A DNA stretch of 34,714 bases from Gp13-AA77 sp036521995 (GCA_036521995.1 DATDGR010000114.1:1-34714), one strand, 5' to 3'. Positions 1 through 11,859 are shown, numbered from the stretch's first letter. Notes: generated by a model from the sequence alone, not told the origin. Program-made: numbers and translations.

Positions 1-905
1 ATTGGCCCGTCAAAGCCACTGTCGGCATAGATCTTTAGCATAGCCGCCATATCGCTCGGCCCGTTGTCGTGAAACGTTTCGGCGAAGTGCTCGCGCGTCC
101 CTTCGACGTCACGAAAATGCACGAAGAACACTTTTTTCGCAAGGCACCACTCTCGCGCCAGGCTCGCAATGTCCTCGCCCATGAGTTTGAAGTTCGCCTG
201 GCAGAACGTGACGCCGTTCACCGGGCTGGGCACGATGTTGAGGGTTCGCCGGAAGTTCTTGGCGCTCGTCAGGATCCGCCCGATTCCCCGCAAGGGCGAA
301 ATGGGCGGGTCGTCCGGATGAAGCGCCATTTTCACTCCGGCTTTCTCGGCGACCGGAATCACAGCCTTCAGGAAGTACTCGAGGTTGGCCCAGACCCTCT
401 GCTCGCTGATCACCCCCCACTGAGTTAATCCCTGATCGAGAGCCGCCTGGTTGTCGAATTCGCTGACCAGCGCGCCGCCGCGCTCGGGAACGTCCGCACG
501 CGTACGATACCAGCCGAGTCCGGCCATAAAATTGTAGCAGACCATGGGGATTCCGACCTGGCTGAGGGCCTGGAGGGCGGCAATGTAATTTTCAATCTCC
601 TCGTCCCGGCCAGGCAGGCCGAGCTTGATTTTCTCCGTCGAAACAGGGTCGCTTTCGACGCCAGCGATCCTCACCCCGGCGGCCTGGAAGTCGGCTTGGA
701 TCTTCTTCAGGATCTCAACGTAGCGGCCGCGGGGAACGCGGCCGAGCGCGCCGCTGACCGTCACAATCGCGTGGTTGACGCCGGTCTGATGGGCGAGCCG
801 GAGCTTGTGGTCTTCGCCGGGGTTGAACAGTTGCGTCAATTTGATCGTGCCCGGGCTCGGACCGCGCTGCTTGCGAACTTTCGACGAGGCTTGAAGGCGC
901 GACAT
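1..905 (-). CDS. uxuA: Mannonate dehydratase (UxuA-like), 3' end beyond window
   Basis: Probably dehydrates D-mannonate to 2-keto-3-deoxygluconate in cytoplasmic hexuronate breakdown. I translated the minus strand by hand: an uninterrupted frame of 301 codons runs from ATG at 905 off the left edge, so roughly the last 50-90 residues are missing compared with family members of 350-390 aa. Family-like motifs seen: MVCYNFMAGLGWYRT (121-135), MALHPDDPP (193-201), GVTFCQANF (231-239, with C235 matching the conserved metal-site Cys of the family) and VHFRDVEG (262-269). The start is supported by GGAG about 8 nt upstream. No partner gene (uxaC, uxuB, kdgK) is visible, so the pathway context lies outside the window. 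A different xylose-isomerase-like TIM-barrel enzyme is less likely given these motifs. Confidence 0.85.
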   Translation of the reverse strand, partial: MSRLQASSKVRKQRGPSPGTIKLTQLFNPGEDHKLRLAHQTGVNHAIVTVSGALGRVPRGRYVEILKKIQADFQAAGVRIAGVESDPVSTEKIKLGLPGRDEEIENYIAALQALSQVGIPMVCYNFMAGLGWYRTRADVPERGGALVSEFDNQAALDQGLTQWGVISEQRVWANLEYFLKAVIPVAEKAGVKMALHPDDPPISPLRGIGRILTSAKNFRRTLNIVPSPVNGVTFCQANFKLMGEDIASLAREWCLAKKVFFVHFRDVEGTREHFAETFHDNGPSDMAAMLKIYADSGFDGP

Positions 906-1181
906 GGTTCCAACTCCTACATCAGCCAGGCCCGCCGGTTCTGCGGGCTGCGCCTGCACGCGTCAATCCCAATTCTTCACCTGCGCCCAGATCTCGTTCA
1001 AGGGCCACTTGAGGCCACGGCAATACGCCTCGACGCGGCAAAGCCTTTCATCAGATTCTCCCTGAAGTGTTTTCGGCGCTTCCGGATTTTCGGTGCCCGA
1101 AGCTGGTTTCAGCACGGAAAGTCCCGACTAGAACCGTCTCACTCCCCCCAAGCCGCCGGAATTCCTGACCTCGTTGCCGAA

Positions 1182-1486
1182 AACGAATCTTTCTAGCGAA
1201 ATTAGGCCTATCTCTTTGACCATCATACGTTTAACCAAGCGAGTTCGTTTCGAAAAGTCAAGCCATCTCCCTTAGAATGAACGCGATACGATGGTACCTC
1301 CGTTCTGTGTCCCATCCGGCTGGAAACACCGTCATTGACCGGCGCAGACCCTACGAACGAATCTTTCCCATGAAATGCAACCTATTTCCTTACTGCTCAT
1401 AGGCTTAGCCCTGCCAGTTCGTTTCAGGAAATCACGCTTATCTGGCTTACAATCAATGGGATACGTCATCCAGTTCGTTTCCGGCT
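1182..1486. repeat. Two diverged direct repeat copies, 174 bp apart
   Basis: Copy A starts at 1182 and copy B at 1356, both with AACGAATCTTTC. The shared AGTTCGTTTC block sits at 1242 and 1416 (same 174-bp offset) and GATACG at 1285 and 1460 (175). Between these anchors the copies align over about 125 bp at moderate identity with one or two small gaps. A further AGTTCGTTTC lies at 1472. AACGAA and TTCGTT are mutual inversions, so each copy also has a half-palindromic look. Function unknown. Confidence 0.6.
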
Positions 1487-1657
1487 CCTGATTGCTATTG
1501 AGCGGCCTTGCAACCTTGAGCGGAGTCGCGGTGCCGAGCGCCTTGCACATGAGCCGCGCTATCCTGTTACTGCATAGTATGCCGACCTCCGAACTTTCGT
1601 CAAGCCGATTCGGCCTCGCGATGCCGCGGTTGGGATGACGACGCGGAGGGCTGAGTG

Positions 1658-1687
1658 TTGGCTTGAACTTTCCGCCTGTGCTATGCT
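1658..1687 (+). promoter_or_regulatory. Possible sigma70-like promoter for metH
   Basis: TTGGCT (1658-1663) and TATGCT (1682-1687) are separated by 18 nt. This would give a 5' leader of roughly 240 nt before the metH ATG. Both hexamers are imperfect, so this is a weak call. Confidence 0.25.
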
Positions 1688-1938
1688 TAGTGAAGAGGTC
1701 TAGCTTGACTCCCCATTGCGCGGGAGTTGATGGAGTGTAACACTCAGCGATCGCAAGACATACCGGCTCAACACCCATAGGCCAAGGCCCCGCCGGCGCA
1801 CCCGGCCGAGAGACCAGAATGGATCCTTGGCCATCAAAAGTAACATCCCGCTGTATTCACCTTCGGCTCCGGGTGAAGCAGGTTAAAGTTGTGTCCCAGG
1901 GCGGCCAGAAGCCAGGACACGAGAGCAAATCATCGACC

Positions 1939-5631
<3,693 letters not shown>

Positions 5632-5733
5632 GTCCAGGTTCGTGATAGACCGCAAGGTTGCAGGACTTTGAGCCCTAGTACTAAGCTGAGTGGGAGCCCG
5701 CTGACTGATAAAGAAAAGTGGTGGGGCGTGGTC

Positions 5734-6684
5734 ATGAATCTTCAGGAGAAAATCCTCGATCCTTCGCTGCCAGTTGCCTTCTTCGAGTTGGTACCGCCAG
5801 AGGAGGGCAAGCCCGCGGCTCTGGAGGAGGCTGTCGAGGTGGTCCGCGGTCTGGCAGGCTCCGTGGATGCCATCAACCTGCCGGAGATTCACAACGAATT
5901 CAGGCCGGGAGAGCGAACGGCCAACTTCGTACCTCGTATGGACCCGCGCCGCCTCGGAGCGCGGCTGCGCGACGAGGTCGGGACTGAAGTGGTGACCAAT
6001 CACTGCGTGGTCTATGAGTCGGATGTACTGCCGTGGATGCGCCAGACGGTGAACAGTTTCGGCGTCCAGGATTTCATCCTGGTGGGAGGCGAATCGAGCA
6101 GCATCCAGTATGCGGGGCCGAACGTGATCGAGGCAGCGGAACGGCTGCGCGCCGCTGGCCATAGCGGGGCTCTCGGCGGCATCAGCATCCCTAGCCGGGC
6201 CGGCGAGGCCGAGCGCGTACGGCGGAAACACTCAGCCGGGCTCGACTTCTTCACGACTCAGGTGCTGTTCGATCCCAATGACATTGTATGGTTGGTGCAG
6301 CGCCTCAACGGCCTCGAGGCCCGTCTGTTCTTGAGCTTTGCGCCGGTGAGCCACCCGCGCGATCTTCAGTTTCTTCGCTGGCTCGGAGCTGATGTCCCCC
6401 CCGACCTTGACCGCTTTTTGCGGCTCGACGAGGTATCGGCTGCAGATCTTGTCGGTACTGATCCCGCCCGCCGCCAGGCTGGGCGTGCGGCCTGCCTGGA
6501 GCGCTCCATCGATCTGGCCCAGCGCATTCTTATGGAGATCTTTGATCATCTGCCTCCCGACCCGCCGGCTCTGGGGCTGAACGTAGAGCATATCAACCGG
6601 CGAAACTTCGGCCCTGCCGTTCGCATGCTTGAGAGGCTGGGTGATCTTTATTCGGACCTGGTAGCTGCGCACGCGCGGGTCTGA
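5734..6684 (+). CDS. Methylenetetrahydrofolate reductase-like protein
   Basis: A 316-aa flavin-dependent TIM-barrel protein that probably reduces 5,10-methylene-THF to 5-methyl-THF, the MetH substrate. Seen: an N-terminal strand AFFELVPPEEG with a Glu (E18) where MetF has its catalytic Glu, a LVGGESS segment as in the central barrel, and LDFFTTQVLFD, which resembles the MTHFR motif for substrate/FAD binding. It is clearly divergent from E. coli MetF and resembles the short noncanonical MTHFR type described in mycobacteria. ATG 5734 was chosen over TTG 5668 because the extra 22 residues are not conserved-looking and a G-rich stretch precedes the ATG. It lies ~100 bp after metH on the same strand, which supports the role. 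The exact electron donor is unknown. Confidence 0.75.
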   Translation: MNLQEKILDPSLPVAFFELVPPEEGKPAALEEAVEVVRGLAGSVDAINLPEIHNEFRPGERTANFVPRMDPRRLGARLRDEVGTEVVTNHCVVYESDVLPWMRQTVNSFGVQDFILVGGESSSIQYAGPNVIEAAERLRAAGHSGALGGISIPSRAGEAERVRRKHSAGLDFFTTQVLFDPNDIVWLVQRLNGLEARLFLSFAPVSHPRDLQFLRWLGADVPPDLDRFLRLDEVSAADLVGTDPARRQAGRAACLERSIDLAQRILMEIFDHLPPDPPALGLNVEHINRRNFGPAVRMLERLGDLYSDLVAAHARV

Positions 6685-6721
6685 GAACTGTCAATTCAAG
6701 AGTAGTCCTGCGAGGCGTTCG

Positions 6722-7432
6722 ATGGGCGAAAAGCTCGATCTTAGTGAAAAAGGTGGTCCCAGAAACGGACAGCCGCAGGCTCTGGATCGCCGGCTGTTCA
6801 TGCAACTGCTCGCGTTCAGCGACTCTCGCGACGCCGCAGAGCTGGCGCGAGCGCTCGAGGCGGGCGGCTTCGAAGCCGTGCTTTACAAGGACCTGAACGA
6901 TCCCTACGGCGTAGCTCTGCTCACCTGGAGCGAGCAGCCCGACTTCTTTGTCACCCTCTTGCGACCCTTCCTGGCAGAACAGCCTTTTGGTCTTCTGGCG
7001 CCCAAGCCCGAGCTCACTATGATCGGGCGCAGCTATTCTCTCGGGCACGAACCAGATCTCGAGGACTGGCTGTTGCAAAAGCCGCGGCGGACGGTGCTCA
7101 ATCGCGAGTCGCAGTGGGCGGTTTGGTATCCTTTGCGACGTAAGGGCGCATTCTCCGCTCTGCCGCCCGAGGAGCAGGCGGCGATCCTGAGTGAGCACGG
7201 CCGCATCGGGCACGCTTTTGGTGGGGCCGGTTACGCGCAGGACGTACGGCTGGCTTGTTTTGGACTTGACCAGAATGACCACGACTTCGTCATTGGTCTG
7301 ATTGGGTCCAACCTCTATCCTCTCTCAGCCTGCGTCCAGCAAATGCGCAAGACCCGTCAAACTGCGCAATACATCGAAAGCATGGGACCTTTCTTTGTAG
7401 GTAAGACCTTCTGGCAGAGCCGTCTCGAGTGA
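6722..7432 (+). CDS. Chlorite dismutase/HemQ-family heme protein (probable coproheme decarboxylase)
   Basis: A 236-aa protein of the chlorite dismutase-like fold. The C-terminal half carries the family signatures: WYPLRRKG with Y136 at the position of the catalytic Tyr of HemQ, SEHGRIGHAFGG with H159 as the likely proximal heme ligand, CFGLDQNDHDFV, and MRKTRQTAQYIESMGPFFVG. HemQ makes heme b from coproheme in the coproporphyrin-dependent route; the Tyr favours that over true chlorite dismutase. The N-terminal ferredoxin-like half (25-110) is divergent. GAGG lies ~10 nt before ATG. No other heme gene is nearby, so the assignment rests on sequence alone. It follows the MetF-like gene by 37 bp, possibly in the same transcript. 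Confidence 0.75.
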   Translation: MGEKLDLSEKGGPRNGQPQALDRRLFMQLLAFSDSRDAAELARALEAGGFEAVLYKDLNDPYGVALLTWSEQPDFFVTLLRPFLAEQPFGLLAPKPELTMIGRSYSLGHEPDLEDWLLQKPRRTVLNRESQWAVWYPLRRKGAFSALPPEEQAAILSEHGRIGHAFGGAGYAQDVRLACFGLDQNDHDFVIGLIGSNLYPLSACVQQMRKTRQTAQYIESMGPFFVGKTFWQSRLE

Positions 7433-7529
7433 ACCCAAGACCCTAAGAAAAGGAACAGCGCCCCTGATCCGTAGCTAGGCTGCAAATGACGGCCGCTGGC
7501 GAGCCGCATCCAGAAACAGGGTTAGACCC

Positions 7530-8654
7530 CTAACGCCGGTATGCACGCCCGTAGTACCCACGCCCGTAGTAGTAGCCACGGCCGTAGAATCCGTAGTAGC
7601 GAGGTCCCCAATAATAGCGCGGACCCCAGAAGGCGACGCTTGGTCCCCACCAGTACGGATAGGCAGGGCCGGCATAGTACGGATAGGCAGGGCCAGCGTA
7701 GTAAGGCGGCGGTGGCGGGCAGCCGTAGCCGTTGCAGGGCGGTGGCGGCGGGCCTGATGAGTTGTTAGCCTGCTGGTAGTCGTCCGGACCTGCATAGTGG
7801 AAAGCCTGGGGAGCTCCCGTAGTCGAGATGACGACCGGGGTGGTCACCTGGAACGTCAAGAGCGCTTCGGGAGGAATCACCGTAGGCTCTCCACGCGTCA
7901 GCAGAACGCCCACCAGTCCCGCAACCGCCCCGGCTCCGGCGCCGATGGCGGCGCCCGTACCGACATTCCAAGGATTCGCCACTGCAGCGCCGATGGCGGC
8001 ACCCACACCTGTGGTTGTCGCGACCGCCGCCGCATCCCGACCATTCGACGTGCGACCGTTCTGGCCGACCAGTTGGGTCTGGATCAGCGCCGGTTGGCCA
8101 TCGGCCAGAGTCAGGGTGGTTAACTGCACACCGAGCCGTGAAACGCCCTTAACCATTCCCGCCTTCTTGGCTTCCATCACACGGCCACCTACCGTCTGAC
8201 CGCTCTGGGCTACCACGACGCCGTTCACCACCACAGGCTGCGCCAGGGTGGCAGTGAAACTATCCCCGACCTGGTTCCGGTCCGAAGACAGACCTTGGTT
8301 CAACCGCACCGTCACAAACGTGCCGGGCTTAAGGGTCAACTGTACTGGCACTGCAGGTGGCTCCTGATAATTCCCCTGCGTGCCGTCGGACGCCGCCTGA
8401 TCCGGCGGGACGTCGACGACCGGCGCAGCTCCATTGGAGGGAGCGGTCTGGGCCGGGTCGGGAACCTGGTTCTGCGGTGGATTCGCAAAATGTTGCCACG
8501 TCCCCGGCGGCGCCGGATTCTGTTGCTGCGGCGCTGCCGCCGGAGGCGTCCCGACCGTCTGATTCTGCGCCAGAGCCAACCCGGGCGCGGTGAGCACGGA
8601 CAGGCCGACAAGATAATAAATAGTGCGTATTCGCTCCATAAATATCGCCTTCAT
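7530..8654 (-). CDS. Exported glycine-zipper protein with Tyr/Gly/Pro-rich tail
   Basis: A 374-aa protein of unknown function. Visible in order: an N-terminal signal peptide ending near ALAQ (~29); a Pro/Gln-rich linker (30-95); a conserved-looking beta-rich core (~100-200) with LKPGTFVTVRLNQ, typical of acidobacterial secreted proteins that include TrbI/VirB10-like barrels; a Gly/Ala glycine-zipper (~210-250); and a strongly repetitive C-terminal tail (~295-374) of PPPPP, GPAYPYYAGPAYPYWWGP and RGYYYGRGYYGR type. The tail suggests a surface-exposed, disordered or self-assembling segment. ATG 8654 is preceded by AGGGGGT; an alternative Met lies five codons in. It converges on the upstream heme-protein gene. 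Confidence 0.7.
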   Translation of the reverse strand: MKAIFMERIRTIYYLVGLSVLTAPGLALAQNQTVGTPPAAAPQQQNPAPPGTWQHFANPPQNQVPDPAQTAPSNGAAPVVDVPPDQAASDGTQGNYQEPPAVPVQLTLKPGTFVTVRLNQGLSSDRNQVGDSFTATLAQPVVVNGVVVAQSGQTVGGRVMEAKKAGMVKGVSRLGVQLTTLTLADGQPALIQTQLVGQNGRTSNGRDAAAVATTTGVGAAIGAAVANPWNVGTGAAIGAGAGAVAGLVGVLLTRGEPTVIPPEALLTFQVTTPVVISTTGAPQAFHYAGPDDYQQANNSSGPPPPPCNGYGCPPPPPYYAGPAYPYYAGPAYPYWWGPSVAFWGPRYYWGPRYYGFYGRGYYYGRGYYGRAYRR

Positions 8655-8788
8655 AGACCTACCCCCTGGCCCCTGCCACCCCCCTTGTACAAAGCATCTG
8701 CCGTACCAAAATGAGACCTGCCGCTAACATGCTGAAATAACAAGGCGTAAATCCATGTTGAGGGCCCACGACCTCACTTGCTTTGGCC

Positions 8789-8814
8789 GAAATCCACCGC
8801 CGCTGGTGGATTTC
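8789..8814 (-). terminator. Strong hairpin downstream of the HIT gene
   Basis: GAAATCCACC (8789-8798) and GGTGGATTTC (8805-8814) form a perfect 10-bp stem with a 6-nt loop, about 50 nt after the HIT stop. There is no T-run, so it may be a Rho-dependent stop, an mRNA 3' stabiliser or a palindromic repeat. Confidence 0.4.
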
Positions 8815-8864
8815 AGCCACCCATGCTATCCCAACTGCTTCACGGGCTCTACCTCCCTGAAAAG

Positions 8865-9209
8865 CTATCCCGGAGGCCAGTGAAAGACGCGCCCTCCGAG
8901 CAAGTGAACATGTAGGTGAAACACACTCTGTCCGGCGCCGGCGCCATTATTGATCACCGTCCGGTAGCCGCGCGATTCGAGCCCTTGCGCGCGCGCCAGC
9001 TCAGTTGCGATGCGGAAGAGGTGGCCCATAAGCCTCTCATCTCCGACCTTCGTGGCCGCGAGCGTCTCAATGTGCTCACGCGGAACCACCAGCAGGTGAA
9101 CGGGCGCCTGCGGATGGATGTCCGCGATCGCGATGGCGATCTCATCCTCATAGACGATCTTGCCTTGCGCCTCGCCCCGGATGATCTTGCAGAAGATGCA
9201 GTTTTCCAC
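8865..9209 (-). CDS. HIT family (HINT-type) nucleotide phosphoramidase
   Basis: A 114-aa protein covering the whole HIT domain, expected to hydrolyse adenosine phosphoramidates in the cytoplasm. The histidine triad HLHVHLLGGR is present with H98, H100 and H102, and the N-terminal CIFCKI (C4, C7) matches the zinc-binding start of HINT proteins. The start codon is GTG (9209), preceded by AGGGA at a good distance; no better ATG exists without losing the CIFCKI motif. Its stop lies ~210 nt before the next minus-strand gene and its start 27 nt after rlpA-like, so it is probably co-transcribed with that gene. Confidence 0.93.
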   Translation of the reverse strand: MENCIFCKIIRGEAQGKIVYEDEIAIAIADIHPQAPVHLLVVPREHIETLAATKVGDERLMGHLFRIATELARAQGLESRGYRTVINNGAGAGQSVFHLHVHLLGGRVFHWPPG

Positions 9210-9235
9210 TGTGCTGTCCCTGACCGGTAAAGGTC

Positions 9236-10048
9236 CTAATTCAGCCGCACCACGAACGTCTCGGTCGCCAGGCCGGCGTCCTGCAGCTGCCGCGCCAGCG
9301 CGCGAGCCGCATCCTCGCTCGATTCCTGGCCCACGCGCACCCGATGATAAAGGCCATCGCCGCGATCGAAGCTTTGAATGATGACGGGCTGGAACCGCTC
9401 AGCGATGCGGTCCCGCAGCCGGTCAGCGTTGGCCCGTTCACGGAACGCGCCCACCTGAACGGCGAAGATGCCGGGCAGGCTGAGAACGCTGGGATTCAGG
9501 ATCTCGAGCTGGACCCTGGCGATGCCGGGTCCCAGCATCCCCATCGACTTGGCTGCCGCATAGGAAAGGTCGACGATGCGGCCCTCGACGAAGGGACCGC
9601 GATCATTGATGCGCACCATGACGCTCTGGCCGTTGTCGAGGTCGTGGACTCGCACCTGAGTGTTGAAAGGCAGCGTGCGATGGGCCGCTGTCATATCGTA
9701 CATGTTGTAGATCTCGCCGCTCGACGTCGGACGGCCGTGGTAAGGATGGCCGTACCACGAGGCGAGCCCCTGTTCGCCTTGCACGATGGGAGAGGGAGCC
9801 GAAGGTTTGTTGCCGGGTGAAGGCTGGGCGCCACCGGTGGTACCGGCCGCGCCGGTGGTAGCGCCCCCAGCAGGAGGAGCCGTCCCGCCCGCGGCGGTTG
9901 GTGGGCTCGCTGGGGCCGCCTTATGATGGTGCCGATGAAGACAGCCGGTCGAGAACAAGGCGGCGAGCGCCAGGAGGAGCACTGCCGCTGGCCTGGCCCG
10001 CAAATGCGGCGGGCCGTCCGAACGCCCACGGAGCGGGAGTCTCGGCAA
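9236..10048 (-). CDS. RlpA-like lipoprotein (septal lytic transglycosylase family) with SPOR domain
   Basis: A 270-aa outer-envelope lipoprotein. Domains in order: signal peptide with lipobox LFSTGC (lipidated C36); a His/Pro/Gly/Thr-rich linker; a double-psi beta-barrel (~95-180) with SGEIYNM, AAHRTLP and NDRGPF, whose E112, H123 and D149 correspond to residues important for RlpA cleavage of naked glycan strands; and a C-terminal SPOR domain (~193-270) beginning FAVQVGAFRERANADRL, which binds denuded septal peptidoglycan. I chose TTG 10048 because GAGGG lies 5 nt upstream and overlaps the stop of the preceding small gene (TGAGGGAACCTTG). The frame also has an ATG at 10090, which would overlap that gene by 35 bp. 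Confidence 0.88.
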   Translation of the reverse strand: MPRLPLRGRSDGPPHLRARPAAVLLLALAALFSTGCLHRHHHKAAPASPPTAAGGTAPPAGGATTGAAGTTGGAQPSPGNKPSAPSPIVQGEQGLASWYGHPYHGRPTSSGEIYNMYDMTAAHRTLPFNTQVRVHDLDNGQSVMVRINDRGPFVEGRIVDLSYAAAKSMGMLGPGIARVQLEILNPSVLSLPGIFAVQVGAFRERANADRLRDRIAERFQPVIIQSFDRGDGLYHRVRVGQESSEDAARALARQLQDAGLATETFVVRLN

Positions 10049-10055
10049 GGTTCCC

Positions 10056-10229
10056 TCAGCGCTTCGGCGGCTTGTGCAGGCGATCGGCAAGTTCGGCCAA
10101 ATGCTCGGAGATCTTGCGCAACCCGTCCGCCATCTCCTGACGCGTTGAGGGCTTCACCTCGCGGTTCAGCCATTTTTTCAGGTTCTCGAGCTCAAGATCC
10201 ACGGCCCGGCCCACTTCTTCAAAACTCAT
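10056..10229 (-). CDS. Small helical protein upstream of rlpA-like gene
   Basis: A 57-aa, charged, predicted all-helical protein beginning MSFEEVGRAVDLELENLKKW, without signal or membrane segment. It is not a family I can name. ATG 10229 is chosen because GAGGA lies five nt upstream; an in-frame ATG six codons earlier lacks a ribosome site. The stop is 7 nt from the TTG of the RlpA-like gene, and that gene's ribosome site overlaps the stop, which indicates translational coupling and argues that the short frame is real. Confidence 0.6.
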   Translation of the reverse strand: MSFEEVGRAVDLELENLKKWLNREVKPSTRQEMADGLRKISEHLAELADRLHKPPKR

Positions 10230-10419
10230 ATGATCCTCGCGACCCATTTTAGCCGCAGCAGCGCGCTGGACAAAAGAATTTCGAATGTGAAAGGATGAAA
10301 GATGAAAGTGGCGTTGTGAGGTTCGTTGAACCACCCCAGGACCGCTTCGGCCCGGCTTGCTGAAGCGGATCTTCCGGAGAGCCTGTCAAGCCGGATAAAC
10401 TCCACCGCCCCTACGACTC

Positions 10420-11286
10420 ATGGCACGCGAGAGCAGTCCCGCTTCGGCTTTCAAGATGTGTCCCTCCTGCCGGGGGCTCATCGACCGCAGTGCCAGCGTG
10501 TGTCCCCTGTGTGGCGCACCGGCGCGTCCGGCGCGCGCGCGCGGCTCGAGCGACCCGGAAAGCAACCGCATCCTTGGCATTATTCCCATACCTGGTACGG
10601 CCACCGCCATTCTGATCGCGGTGAACATCGCCATGTTCGGCATCACCTGGTACCTCAGCCAGGTGGCCGCGTCCAATGAAGCCGGCTCGGGCTTCGGGTT
10701 TGGCGTCGATCCTAACGTGGTCCTCAGCCTCGGGGCCAAGCGCGGCTTCGAGGTGATCTACCGCGGCCAGTGGTGGCGGCTCGTCACCGCCATGTTCCTG
10801 CACCTGGGCTTTCTCCACATCTTCATGAACATGTGGTGCCTCATCGACCTCGGACCCATGGTGGAGTCGCTTTTCACCAAGACAAAGTTCATCGTGCTCT
10901 ACCTGGTTACCGGCGTGTTCGGATTCCTGCTCAGTACTTTTGTGAGTCCCGGAATGTCGGCCGGAGCCTCGAGCCCCATCCTGGGCCTCATCGGCGTGCT
11001 GATCGGCGTCAGCTTCCACCACGGCGGCCTCGGCAAGGTCTACCGCGCCCAGTTGTGGCGCTGGGTGATTTACATCCTGGTACTCGGAATCATCTTTCCC
11101 TTTGATAACGCCGCTCATATCGGAGGACTCGTTTCCGGACTGGTGCTCGGGTACCTAGTTCCCGAAGGCGAGCCCGATACCCGCCGCTCCGAGATCCTCT
11201 GGCACACTCTCTCGATCGCTTCCGTCCTCATCATTACCGGTTCCTTTGCCCTGATGGCCCTCCAACTGAACCCCGGTTTGAAGTAA
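10420..11286 (+). CDS. Rhomboid-family intramembrane serine protease with N-terminal zinc ribbon
   Basis: A 288-aa membrane protein. An N-terminal zinc ribbon (C14, C17, C28, C31; CPSC and CPLC) is followed by a flexible Arg/Ala stretch and a six-helix rhomboid core. Core signatures: WWRLVTAMFLHLGFLHIFMNM (118-138), with the HxxxN oxyanion region; SAGASSPILGLIG, with S184 as the catalytic Ser in GAS-S rather than the usual GAS-G; and NAAHIGGLVSG, with H233 as the dyad His. Both catalytic residues are present, so it should be active in cutting transmembrane substrates. The substrate is unknown. An extra hydrophobic segment (263-283) ends the protein. The ribosome site before ATG 10420 is weak. 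Confidence 0.88.
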   Translation: MARESSPASAFKMCPSCRGLIDRSASVCPLCGAPARPARARGSSDPESNRILGIIPIPGTATAILIAVNIAMFGITWYLSQVAASNEAGSGFGFGVDPNVVLSLGAKRGFEVIYRGQWWRLVTAMFLHLGFLHIFMNMWCLIDLGPMVESLFTKTKFIVLYLVTGVFGFLLSTFVSPGMSAGASSPILGLIGVLIGVSFHHGGLGKVYRAQLWRWVIYILVLGIIFPFDNAAHIGGLVSGLVLGYLVPEGEPDTRRSEILWHTLSIASVLIITGSFALMALQLNPGLK

Positions 11287-11344
11287 ATCTGTGGTTGAAG
11301 ATGCCCCTTTCTGAGCCTCCTGCACGCTCAGGCGCACCCCTTGC

Positions 11345-11369
11345 CCTCCCGGTCTCATTGACCGGGAGG
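11345..11369. terminator. Perfect hairpin downstream of the rhomboid gene
   Basis: CCTCCCGGTC (11345-11354) pairs fully with GACCGGGAGG (11360-11369) across a 5-nt loop TCATT. It is 59 nt beyond the rhomboid stop. No T-tract follows on either strand, so a classic intrinsic terminator is not proven. Confidence 0.4.
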
Positions 11370-11805
11370 ATAAACCGGTAAGCTCCTTTATTATCTGTAA
11401 CATTCCGGCTTTGAACGTCATTTCTCCAAGGAGCCTGCAGTGGCATAACTGCCGCAGCCCGGCGGCGCCAGGAACAGCCTTCCAGACCGTCGTACGGTGG
11501 ACTTCTGAGCGTTGTGACGATCGGCTGCAAGGAGAGCCGGGGTGAGGCCGGGGGAAACGGCGCCAAGGCATCGGGAGTACCTCTCTCAAGCCCAGCCTCC
11601 GTTCTCAACCATTGAGTACCTAACCCAGGAGTATACAGATTGGACGACGCGCTGTCAAGGAATTGAATTTCATTAACCTTCTGCCAGAGGGCCGTTTCCT
11701 GGATACAAGACAAGCGGGAAGGTCTTCGAGCTCAAACGGACGAAGTCAACCCAAGGGCCCCGGTTTGAACCGCCTGGTGATACGCGTTGAAGCTTGCTTG
11801 TTGAT

Positions 11806-11852
11806 TCAGAAGGGCCAGAGCACGCTGAATGCCCTGGCCCTGAGTATTCTGA
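11806..11852 (-). terminator. Hairpin just downstream of the small secreted protein gene
   Basis: Outer arms TCAGAA (11806-11811) and TTCTGA (11847-11852) enclose inner arms GGGCCAG and CTGGCCC. It begins 8 nt beyond the minus-strand stop at 11860. It lacks a U-run; it may end or protect that transcript. Confidence 0.35.
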
Positions 11853-11859
11853 GAGAGTT

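Larger units (their letters stand above)
906..1938. other. Long non-coding gap between uxuA and metH
   Basis: About 1 kb separates two divergently oriented genes. The open frames here translate to low-complexity, family-less sequence, and I see no tRNA and no cobalamin-type B12 box in front of metH. The gap holds a pair of diverged direct repeats (1182-1310 and 1356-1486), a possible metH promoter near 1658-1687 and a small hairpin around TTCACC/GGTGAA near 1856-1877. Base composition around 1180-1500 is visibly more AT-rich than the flanking genes. Confidence 0.6.
11287..11859. other. Non-coding gap after the rhomboid gene
   Basis: About 570 bp between convergent genes. I see two strong hairpins (11345-11369 and 11806-11852) but no convincing coding frame; minus-strand frames across it have no recognisable domain and no good starts. 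The rest shows no RNA gene or repeat that I can name. Confidence 0.5.

Noticed and set aside
1332..1778. 148-codon minus-strand frame upstream of metH
   Set aside because: No domain, odd composition, overlaps the diverged direct repeat; no ribosome site at its start.
1819..1938. 40-residue N-terminal extension of MetH
   Set aside because: Not similar to MetH N-termini; ATG 1939 starts the conserved sequence.
1600..1938. Cobalamin or SAM riboswitch in front of metH
   Set aside because: I looked for a B12 box and SAM-type cores and saw none convincing; only a small TTCACC/GGTGAA hairpin.
11155..11713. Minus-strand frames of ~145-160 codons after the rhomboid gene
   Set aside because: No recognisable domain, overlap the rhomboid 3' end and a perfect hairpin, and lack good starts.
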